Positions 14,701-26,700 of a stretch of DNA of 64,000 nt are shown here, in pieces. The stretch comes from Lutraria lutraria (taxonomy: Eukaryota; Mollusca; Bivalvia; Venerida; Mactridae). The DNA is taken from NCBI GenBank assembly GCA_964023205.1, contig OZ026851.1, forward strand, positions 18,669,528 to 18,733,527, read 5' to 3'. The stretch's first letter is position 1; each line of letters opens with the position of its first letter. The notes under the pieces are model-generated. The model was not told where the DNA came from. It did no database searches and was given only the letters and a program-made list of their open reading frames with translations. The position numbers and the translations under genes are program-made.

Positions 14701-17700
14701 AAAATTGAAGGAATACGTACTGAAATAGCCTCCAGTACTCAGTCTAACCAACATGACGACTGTGCTGAATTCGAAACACCCTTCAAAGAAGAGCAACTAT
14801 CAGAATTTTCTCCAACATCTGAGGATGAAATCCGGAAACTAATAAATAGATCACCAAGTAAATCATGTGAACTTGATCCAATACCAACATGGCTGTTGAA
14901 GGATTGCTTAAATGAACTATTACCAATATTAACAAGAATATTCAATGCATCACTCAAAAGTGCTTATGTACCCACTGCTTTTAAAAGCTCCAGAATAAGA
15001 CCACTAATAAAGAAGCCAGGCCTTGATCAAAATGTACTGAAAAATTACAGACCTGTGTCAAACTTACCTTTCATTTCCAAAGTTCTTGAGAAGGTAGTCG
15101 ATGCTCAACTAGAAGAGCATTTAACACTGCATAATCTCCACGAAGAACGTCAGTCCGCATACAGAAAATTCCACTCTACTGAAACTGCTCTACTTCGTGT
15201 GCAAAATGACATCCTTTGTTCTCTAGATCAGAATAAAGCTACGGTCCTGGTAATGCTTGATTTATCAGCAGCATTTGACACCATTGATCACACCACTCTC
15301 CTACGCAGACTTGAAAATCATTTCGGTATAACGGGCAAGCCATTAGAGTGGATGAAATCATATCTGTGTGACCGCTACCAGACTGTGTGTATAGATGGTG
15401 AACTTTCAAAACCAGTACTGATGAACTATAGTGTACCACAGGGTTCTGTGCTTGGTCCGAAGAACTACATCATGTACACAAAACCAGTGGGTGAAATCTG
15501 CAGAAAGCACCAACTACAATATCATTTCTACGCTGATGACTCACAATTGTATATGGCATTCAAACCAAAAGATTGCGTCTCGCGTGATGAAACACTACAA
15601 CGAATTGAAGCTTGTCTGAAGGATATCTTACACTGGATGAAAGCAAATTTGCTGAAATTAAATGCTGACAAAACAGAGGTAATCCTGTTTGTACCGAAAC
15701 GAAATGCCAGAACAGCCGAGAATCTAACTGTGAAAGTTGGCGACGCTGTGATCAGATCATCATCGATGGTGAGAAACCTCGGTGCCATGCTGGATTCACA
15801 TTTGGACATGGATAAACATGTTAACTCTGTTTCAAGGTCGTGTTTCATGCAGATCAGACAAATAGGTCAAATCAGACAATATTTGACTGTTGATGCAACA
15901 AAATCCCTTATCAATTCGTTAGTAACATCAAGGCTGGATTACTGCAATTCGTTACTGTGCGGTTCCCCAAAAATCATTCTGAACAAACTACAAAATATTC
16001 AAAATACAGCCGCCCGCCTCATCACACGGACACCACGTTACAATCACATCACCCCTGTGCTGAAGGATCTTCACTGGCTTCCCGTACAATACAGAGTGGA
16101 GTACAAGGTGTTGACTCATGTATTCAAAGCACTTAATGGAAAGTCCCCTGGCTACATCAGAAGTATGTTGGAAGTATATACTCCACAAAGACAGCTTAGG
16201 TCTAAATATGACTCTGTTCTTCTAGTTGTGCCGAGGATGAGGACTGTCACGTTCGGTGATCGATGTTTCACGGCCGCGGCACCTAAGCTCTGGAATGCAC
16301 TGCCAACTGCACTCAGAGACAGTAAAACACTACCGTCATTCAAGAAAGCGCTGAAAACGCACTATTTTACAAAAGCTTACTCAGGCTATTAGGTTTTACT
16401 TCTTAGATAGTATTTAATTCCTTTGAGTATGGGGGTCTCTTTAAAGGTAGTATCTTTATACTTTTGGAGACGGTTTCTTGTAGCAGTGGTATCTTGACGC
16501 TTTTCTTGAAACACTAATTTAATTTAATGTACCTTTAGTAAACATTCAGTGACATTGCGTAGTGAACAGTGAACACCGGCTGGTGGAGTAATGCGCGTGT
16601 GGACTGGCCAAACAGCTTACGAAGCCAACCGGACTTGAATCATTTTAGAATTATTGTGTACCTTACTTGTATGCATAAATTAATGGTGGATTTGTTGACT
16701 TATAATTTTGTCCATAGTTGTATATATTTTACCCATATCATTTTTGACTAACATGTTTGTATTTATTACATATTGTTTTAACCATGTCGTAATCGTGATT
16801 GTACAGCACTTTTGAACGTGTAATTACATGAAAAAAGGGCTATATAAATATGGTATAATAATAATAATAATAATAATAATAATTTTAAGGGTCAAATGAA
16901 AGCCCTAATTTTACCCATATTTACTAGAAACAATTGATACTTAGATCAACTTTGTTTCAGTAACATATATTGGAGTGATGTTGATTTAAGATGTATATCT
17001 GTGAGTTTATTTGATGGAAGATACCAAAGAACTATTATTGGAAACCTTAGCAAACCTCTTGCCATAGCTGTCAATCCTAAACTGGGGTAAGTTTTTTATC
17101 AACTTGATAATTAACCAACTTAATGATACAAAGGATAAACAGTTTCTTAGATTTATTACAAATAACTTTTTTATTTGGTTAAATATGCAGTTCTAGCCTG
17201 TCAAGATTTATAATATTATATGAGAACCTGAGTCTTTTTATTATACCCAAGGGATGGAACATTCCTTTTCTCACTTTTTATATGCCCGTTTGAAAAACAG
17301 GTCTATTATGGGAACAGCCATGCTGGGCAGGCGGCGTCCCTCACCAAACTTGATGGAAATGGCCATGAGATCTCCAGTCAAGTTTGATAACCAGCCCAAT
17401 CGACCCAGGCACTTATGAGTTATGCCCCTTTTCGCTTTGAAAAATCAATTTTGACAGGCGTATTTTGTGCCCTGGCACTCTAGTTTACGTATCCACATGC
17501 TTTCAAATGCAAAAAGCTCCAACATACCTATCTTATTTTTAATGAGCATTTAACCAGAAACAAGCTTTTTTGGCCTATTTATAATAATTGGTCAAATGTG
17601 TACAAGTTCAAACAGAATATACTGTATTTTGATGAGAACAAATTTAACATAAAGTGCAACCTCTCCAAAGCAACATTAATAGCAAAATTATGTGGTTGTT

Positions 17701-20700
17701 GAGAGGTTGTTGCTCTAGAGAGGTTAAATCAATAGTTATATCATACAGTTTAAAAAATGATACTGTTGTTGAGAGGTTGTTGCTTTATAGAGGTTAAATT
17801 AATAGTTATATCATACAGTGGAAAAGATCATGCTGTTGTTGAGGAGAGGTTGTTGCTCAAGAGAGGGCCGCTGTAGAGAGGTTGTATTGTATTTATGTAT
17901 CTTATGTTGCAGATTGTTGTATTTTACAAATGCTGATTCAGAATTTCCCAGCATACAACAGAGTTGGATGAATGGTGAACATGTTAAAGTGTTGGTTTCT
18001 ACCCATTTAGTTCACCCTGCCACTATAACAATAGACTACATTATGAACAACAGAGTCTACTGGGCAGACTATAAACTTGGTGTGATAGAATCCATGAATG
18101 CTGATGGAAGTGAGAGATTGGTTGTAGTAAAAAATGGTACATTATATCCATTACATTTACTGTTTATATTTACTGTTGTTTGTACCGTATTCAAGTGTTT
18201 GTGTATATTCACTGTTTTTTATGCCCTTGGCATTTTTGATGTCGGGGCATATAGTGATTGTCCTTTTCAGTCCATCGGTACCAGGTTTAGTAGATTTTAC
18301 AGTTTCGTCTAGCACCAACACCGCTTGCTAGAACACTTTCATACTTCTACAGTTGTTGCGTATGATCATTCTCAATCCATACCTATCAAGAAATCCCACT
18401 TTGACCTTGACTTAATTTGGAGTTAGAATGATTCTGTACCAGGTTAAGTAGATTTTACAGTTTTGTCTAGCACCTATACCGCTTGCTAGAACACCTTCAT
18501 ACTTCTACAGTTGTTGCTTATGACCATTCTCAATCCACCCATAGTTATCAAACACCGACTTTGAACTTGTTCAATGGGCTATTGCTGCACAAGCATGCCA
18601 CCGGGGGCATACACGTTTATTGAACGCAGCGTTCTTGTTTATTGAATTACTTGTGTATAATTACTGTTGTCTGTATTCAAGTGTTAGGGTATATTCACTG
18701 TTTTTTGTATTGATGTTTATATTGAAGTATTTATGTATATTTATTACTGTTGTTTGTATTGACATGTTTGTGTATATTTACTGTTGTTTGTATTGGCATG
18801 TTTGTGTATATTTACTGTTGTTTGTATTGACATATTTGTGTATATTTACTGTTTTTTTGTATTGACATGTTTGTGTATATTTACTGTTGTTTGTATTGAC
18901 ATGTTAGTGTATATTTACTGTTGTTTGTATTGACAAGTTTGTGTATGTTTATTGTTGTTTGTATTGACATGTTTGTGTATATTTACTGTTGTTTGTATTG
19001 ACATGTTAGTGTATATTTACTGTTGTTTATATTGACAAGTTTGTGTATATTTACTGTTGTTTGTATTGACATGTTAGTGTATATTTACTGTTGTTTGTAT
19101 TGACAAGTTTGTGTATGTTTACTGTCATTTGTATTGGTGTGTATACATAAATTCACTGTAATTTGTGTATATTTACTGTTGTCTGTATTGAAATACTTGT
19201 GTATATTTACTGCTGTCTGTATACAAGTGTTGTTGTATATTTACTGTTATATGTATTGATGTATTTGTGTATATTTGCTGTTATTTGCATTGACATGTTT
19301 GTGTTTAATTTCTGTTGTTTGTATTGATGTGTTTGTGTATATTTATTGTTGTCTGTGTGGTATGTTTACAGTATTTACGGTGGTCAGTATTGATGTGTTT
19401 GAGTCAAGACTATACTGGATATCACAACGTAATGGATCAGCGTACCACATGGATAAGTTTGGTTCTGGTAACGTCACTGTTCTACAGACTGGGTTAATGT
19501 TTCCTGGTGGTGTCAGAATTCAACATAGACTCAGAATGGATCTTGAAAGTATGATATATATCTAATTGTGTGATACAAGTTCATTATTTATACAAGTTTA
19601 CTATAATAATTGTGATACATTTTTACCATGGCCAATGATAACAGTAGTTTGTTCAGAAGTGATAAGTATAAAATAGGTTCTGTTCAAAATACCTACTACA
19701 CAAGCTTACTAAGTCATTATTGTTTATTAATTTGTCATGTTGGAATACTGACATTTGATTGTACCTTTTCAGCTCACATGAGCACAAGTGCTCAGGGTTA
19801 GTTTTTGTGATCAGTCTTTGTCCGGCCTTGTGCGTCCTGTGGTGTAAACTTTTACCTTGTGAACACACCAGGGGCCATATTATTAGTTCAATTTTCACAA
19901 AACTGGGTCAGAATATTAATAGTGACAAAATGTCAGACAAGTACGATAATGGGTCATTTGGGGTAAAAATCTAGGTCACGAGGGCAAATTGAAGGAAAAC
20001 CTTGTGAACACTCTAGAATCGCTGTTTTAATTGGATCTTCATGAAACTTTGTCAGAATGTTTTTAATGATATCTTTGACATGTCATCTGGGGTCAAAAAC
20101 TAGGTCACCAGGGCAAAATGCTGGAAAACCTTGTGAACACTCTAGAAGTCACTGTTTTGATTGATCTTCATGAAACCTTGTCAGAATGTTTGTCTTAGTG
20201 ATATGTAAGACAAGATATAACATGGGTCATCTGTAGATGTCATGGTTTTGATTGGATCCCACTAAACCTTGTCAGAAGTTCGAACATGGGTCATCTGGGG
20301 TAAAAAATTAGGTTACCAGGTCAAATCACAAGAAAACCTTGATATCAGCAGACCTCGTTACACAGGTTCAAAACAATGTTTTAATGAGTAAACAATGATT
20401 GTCATGTGAGCGATATGGCCGACGTCACGACAAAAGGGGCGTTCGGGCATTTACTGTAACACCGCTTAAATGTACGGGAAAGTGATGACACTTTTATCGC
20501 TGAATTTATCCCAAATGAACAGCTTATACTGCGCTTAAAACGATTTTTAGATGAAGAATACGTTATAAACATGAAAAATGGACCAACTTGAGGTAATATA
20601 ACATATGTTATCATTTTTTTAGCTACATATGCCAAGTTTTACGCTTGAATATCTATTTTGCCAAGTGCGTCATGATTTCGTCTGCAACAACCGTACGCTA

Positions 20701-23700
20701 CGTTTGAGAATTTTTTACAACTAAATAACTATTTGTAAGAGGTAATTAGAATATTAATAGTCTTAATATGATTGTAGACCTTTAAAAAATGATTTGTTTT
20801 TATTTGTTTCATTATTTACCTTTTTTGTTAACGATTTCCTAGCAACCAATGCTGGAGTAATGTCCCTTTCCCACTACAACAGCGACGTTACAAACATATA
20901 TATTGTAAACTCTGCTGCTACCATGCGCAGTGGTTATGTTACAAGTCAGAGAGTATAGGGTACCTTGGTTCAATTCGCCGCGGCGCCACTTTTTTTTATA
21001 TTTTATTTTCATCATGAACACATTTTTATTTTTTTTTGTTTATAACACAATTTTAAATTTCTAATTAAAAAAAAATAATTTAAATTTAAGGAACTTGACG
21101 ACCTTTTTGGTGAATTTGGAGTGAATTATGATGATGATCAACAGGAACCCAAACAAACAGCTGTGCATGAGGAAGATGATGAAGATTGGGGAATATTTGA
21201 TGATCAAGAATATTCAAATGGAGGTATAGAATCAAGAGTAGAAGACTTTGTACATGAATCATGTATAATTACCAGTGATGAAGATTATGAAGTAGAAGCG
21301 TATGATGGCTTGAATAGAAATGTTGACTGTAGGTGTAAAGTTAAATGTTTAGAAAAGTATTGTAATGAATTGATTGAACAACACAAAATGTCTCTCATGG
21401 AAATGGAAAAGAATGAAAAAGAAATGTTCATTATTGGTTGTCTCCAAAAGATAGGAAATGAAAGTACAAGGTGTGGCAAGAGAAAGAGAATAAGGTACAG
21501 ATTTGTATTTAATGGTCATTCTGTTTGTAAAAGTACATTTGCTTATATAAATGACATTGGTATGAAAGTGCTGAGGAATATCCAGGAACATGTAAACACA
21601 AATGGTCCAGTACCAAGAATTCATGGGAACACTGGTAAGAAACCAAGTCATGCTTTACATTACGAGGAGGTGAAGTATTCAGTTGATTGGCTGATTTGGT
21701 TTTCTGATATACATGGTCTTCCAATGCCTGCTGCTCAAAGAGGACACGATGGTGACCCCCCTGTGTTACTTCCATCAAGTTTGACCAAGAAGGATGTACA
21801 TGTTAAGTACGCAGACGCCTGTAGCATGCAGTCTCATGTTAGAAAACTAGGCCTGTCCTCTTTCAAGAATGTTTGGAGGCACTGTGTACCACATATCAAA
21901 ATAATGACACCAAAAGATGATGTGTGTTACAAATGCGAACTATTACGGAAGAGTGTAATAGATGCCCGTACTGAAGCAGAAAAACTGACAGCATCTAGAG
22001 ACTTAACACAACACATTCAGGTACACTGCTTGATCATTTACACTATAACTATATTTTCATCACTTCTATTCAAAGAAAGTTTGGCTTTTATTAATGATTT
22101 CGATACTAATATATGCACAATTAATGAATATTCAATACAATTAATTACATAAATATGAAAGTAAGTCTTCAAAATTAATTTGTATTTTTGAAATTTACAT
22201 TAATTAGGATGCCCGAACAGAACGCCAAGTATATCATCAGTCAATAAAAGAAGCCAGAGATGAAATGAAAACCCATGTTAGAGTGGAAGGTTCAGTTGTT
22301 CCACTGAGTTCCAATCTGAGAAAGGTTAGTAGTAAGTCATACAAATAATGAAATGTAAACAAAATATTTGTCTAACTATTAAGTATATAATAACTTATGT
22401 ATATGCATTGTATATTCAAAATGTAAAAATACATACTCACAACAGGTATAAATGTCATTAGAAGATAAAGGATTACTTTGATATTATGAGCACTTAAACT
22501 TCATCCTATCTAAAAACGATCTTATTATTAATAATAATCTTAATTATTATTTAGGTTCACTACACATTTGACTACAGTCAAAATGTCACAATTCCACACC
22601 ATAGTTCCCAGATGGGACCTCTTTATTTTGTTTCTGGTCGAAAAATACACATGTTTGGTGTCCGTATTGACTCAACAGATGAACAGTACAATTACTTGAT
22701 TGATGAAGATCAGACAATAGGTAATTATAGCTGTTTACTGATACAAATGTCCAACAAACAATGAAATATGTTTCTAAATGATTAATTGATAAGAAAAAAA
22801 AAATTATTGTGTAAATATATATTTGATGGTACATTTGATTGAATGCACACTATGCATTGACAAAACTTAAAAATCATATTTTATATTGTTTAGGTATTGA
22901 TGGTAGTGGTACACATGGACCAAACTCAGCCATTAGTATGTTACATGACTGTTTGCTTCGACATAGTTTTGGTGAAAGAGAATGTTTCTTTCACGCTGAT
23001 AATTGTGGATGTAAGTAAATGTATAATTCTTTTATTGTAAATGACATTTAATTCATTTACAGAAAACACTTATATTGCTGTTAAACGTTTTATGTCAAGA
23101 TGGAGTTAGTATGATACTTGAATGGGAACATTATGTTGAATATTTGTTCATATGACATACTTATTGTAGTGTAACAGAATGTACGTATCATGTGTTTTAC
23201 ACCATGCATTATTACATTACTACATTTTTTATTAAACGGTATCTCTAACAAAATCATAAGGCATAATTTGATTATATAATATTTTTAGTTGATTCACTTC
23301 ATTTGCAGCCCAAAACAAGAACAAATACATGATGGCTTACTTGAGCTGGAGGATACACCAAGGCTTACATGAAGATATAACTTTACTAATGGCAATTCCT
23401 GGTCATACAAAGTATGTTTGTTATTTTCTTTAGTGAAGTTAGAATTCTTAAGTGAAAACAAAAACTCTTAAATAAAAACCCAAATAAGGTATAGATTTCC
23501 TGAAATTAGTATTATTTGTGAAGACATGTTACTAAAAATAAATGTATTTTCAGATGTTTGGTGGATGGTGGTTTTGGGCGTGTTAAAAAACTGTTTAAAC
23601 GTTCCGACTGTGATAGTCTTGAACAGTTTGCTGATATAGTAAACAGATCTGCTGTCAACAACATTCCTGTCCAATTCAGAAATGGACATGAGGAACAGAA

Positions 23701-26700
23701 CTGGATTTGGTAAATGGTTAACCTGTAGCAGAATTACATTACTAGTAATTGAAATATTAAATTAAATACTTCTATTGTTGAAATAAGTGGCGTAGAATAT
23801 TGTCACATGTTAAACTTACACTATCAGTATGTAAATGTGAATAATGAACATGTATGTGTGTGCCATTAATTTACTTAATTGTCTCTTTCAGGTATGATTG
23901 GAAATCATTTCTGTCAAAATATTTCTTGCCACTGAAAGGAATCCAGAAATACCATTGTTTCAAATTTAAAGCATCTGATAAAACAGCAGTATTTGTTCGT
24001 GAGCACTCGGACGGTCCAGAGTTTAGGAAGAATTTGGTAAAACAAAACATCCATATTCCGCTGTATACATATCCTGATCACCTGCAGCCTGCAGGACTGA
24101 GCAGTGAAAGACAGAATTACCTGTATAAAAAGGTCCGACAATATGTCAGACCGGCTTTTCAGGACATTACTTGTCCCAAATTATCTGAAGAATAGGCCAT
24201 GATAATTATGATCAATTACAATTAACTTAAGGTATTATATCCATAAAACTGTACTTTTTTGACATACATGCTCAATGCTACTAAAGATGTTGATATTTTG
24301 AAAATAGTACAGCCCGATTATCTTTTAAATTATTTGCTTGATAGTTACCATAAATACTTAACTTTATTGTACAACAGTTTGAACATTTTGTAAAATTTGT
24401 TGCCTTAATTGGTTGAATATTGGAAAAAAATGTTATTTCCTGAAGATATTGCACAATGACATACATTTTTGTTTATCAAATTGGATAGATATTGTGTTTT
24501 TGCATCGGTTTCTGCTGTTAGTTTTCATTAAAAAAATATATTTCTTTTTTTAATATCTGAAAAATAGACTACTCATATGTACTTAAGGGCCAATTACCAA
24601 AATGATGAATGTTTTTGAAAATTCTCATTGTAAATCATTTTGTGTCATAGAAACCTTTAAAATTTATACAGGTTTTAAAATTCTGTCCGCTCCATTTTGA
24701 GATAATAACTTTGGACATTATGTGTATCAACCTTAAGATCAGCTGTTTTATAATATTCAATTCATGAAATAAATTAATAACAAAAAAATCATTATATGAA
24801 ATATATATATTGTTCATAACAAGTTTTTGTTACATTTATATCCGTATATTATGGTATAATATTGATGTTCATAATCATTTCAGGTTTGCATCATAAGCCT
24901 AATTTATTGCATTTTTATTCATGTCGTTATGATATTGACATACTCTTTTGTATTGTAAATTTTATGTTAAATTGTTAAATTAAGGTAATGTTAGTATCTA
25001 AATATCATACTACAATACATATGATATTTCATAATGATGTTTTTGTTTCTTTATCATCGGTTGTTTAGTAACGTTTGCAATAAACATACTCATTAACGTA
25101 CGTCGAAAATGACGTTAATAATGACGTTGCATATTTTCATGTACAAGGTGTATGGTGTACGAAAATATGCGCCAGTCGGTAAATATTTGATATTTTGCAA
25201 TAAAATAAATTGAATTCACTTCATAAAATGTAACTCTTTCATGTGGGCATAAAACATTTTTTTCTATAAAAATTGCCCTAAGGTCCCTTTTGTCGTGTCA
25301 CTGGCATTATAGGGCTTTTTGGTTGAGTATCTAAAACCATGTAACCAACGTACTCTTAAATAGTTAGAGATAATAACTGAAATGATAATATCCTGTGTGT
25401 TACAGTTAAACCACGCTGTCCAAGGAAAGATGATCAATGTAGTCATCTCTGTTTATTGATACCTGGGAGTTATAGATGTGCATGTCCTGATGGAGCCACA
25501 TTTAGTACTGATAGTAACTTTGTCTGTGATGCAGGTAAGTGCTAGTAGGGCTGTTGTGGTATACCAGTATTTCTGTATATCACAGAGCACAGTTAAACAA
25601 AAAAGTGTACCATATCAAAAGGCTTTGTATTGGTCTTATTGGCACATGTGAATTATGATAAATATCTATCCATGTATGATATAGTATCTAATGTCTTTTG
25701 TCTGTTTTCTCTCTTCACTGTCAGATATTGATGTTTTGTAGACTCTTTGATACTGTGCAACAAGGTACAATTTTGTCGAACACGTAAAAGTTCTCTGAAT
25801 GTTTCCTTATAGCACTGATTATTTGTCAACTTTCCTGATTTCTTCACCATTTAAGGTTTACTTGTCTAGTTTAACCCTGAACCTGCTGATTTTTAGCTCA
25901 CCTGATTTATCAGGTGAGCTTTTAGGATCATTGAATGTCCGGCGTCCAGCGTACGTCTACAATTAGTTTGTTTACACTCTAGCATCCGCAGCTCTTAACG
26001 AATCCTGATTAAACTTGCTCACACTGTTTATGGTCGCAATGTCTCGGCTAAGTTCGATTATGGGCACAATCGGACCGTAACTTCTAGAGTTATGGGCGCC
26101 CTTGAATTACAAAATTTGCTATATTTAGCTTGTTTACACTCTAGTGCCTTCATTTATTCACCAATCCTAATCATATTTTCAGTAAATGTGTATAACCAAA
26201 GGACCTTGGATAAGTTCGATTATGGGTAGAATCGGACCAGAACTTCAAGAGTTATGGGCCCTTGACTTTGAAAATGTGCTATATTTTAGCTTGTTTACAC
26301 TCTAGCACCTTCATTTATTCACCGATCCTAATCATATTTACAATGAATGTTTATGACCTTACAGTATTGGACAAGATCAGTTATGGGTGGAATCGGACCA
26401 GAACTTCAAGAGTTATGGGCCCTTGGATAAGAAAATTTGCTACGTTTTAGCTTGTTTAACAGTATTATACCTTCATTGTTGGTTTTGATCTCAAAATCTA
26501 CATAAAAATGGGTTATATGAGTTGGAAACTATATTATCATTAATTATTGTGACTTTGTTCTCAGGTGAGCGATAAAGGGCCATCTTGGCCCTCTTGTTTC
26601 TGAATGGACTTGTCCAACTTCCATTTTGAAACAGTCCATTATCAATTTAAGGGATATCACAATTAAAATAAACAAGTTAGTCACTTTACAGTAAAGAGCC

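Larger units (their letters stand above)
20416..25307 (+). mobile_element. 4.9-kb DNA transposon with DUF7869-type gene and terminal inverted repeats
   Basis: Left end 20416-20449 and right end 25274-25307 are inverted repeats: 25 of 34 bases match, and the inner 24 match at 21, sharing CACGACAAAAGGG and GGGCA. TA flanks both ends (20414-20415 and 25308-25309). The flanks joined through one TA give GCGATATAGGGC, which matches the uninterrupted repeat at about 58964-58975, so an empty site can be read. The outer ten bases of the TIR are poorly matched, so the boundary could instead be near 20423 with an AC duplication. Inside is an intact 8-exon gene. The element sits in intron 18 of the receptor, in the same orientation. 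Confidence 0.75.
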
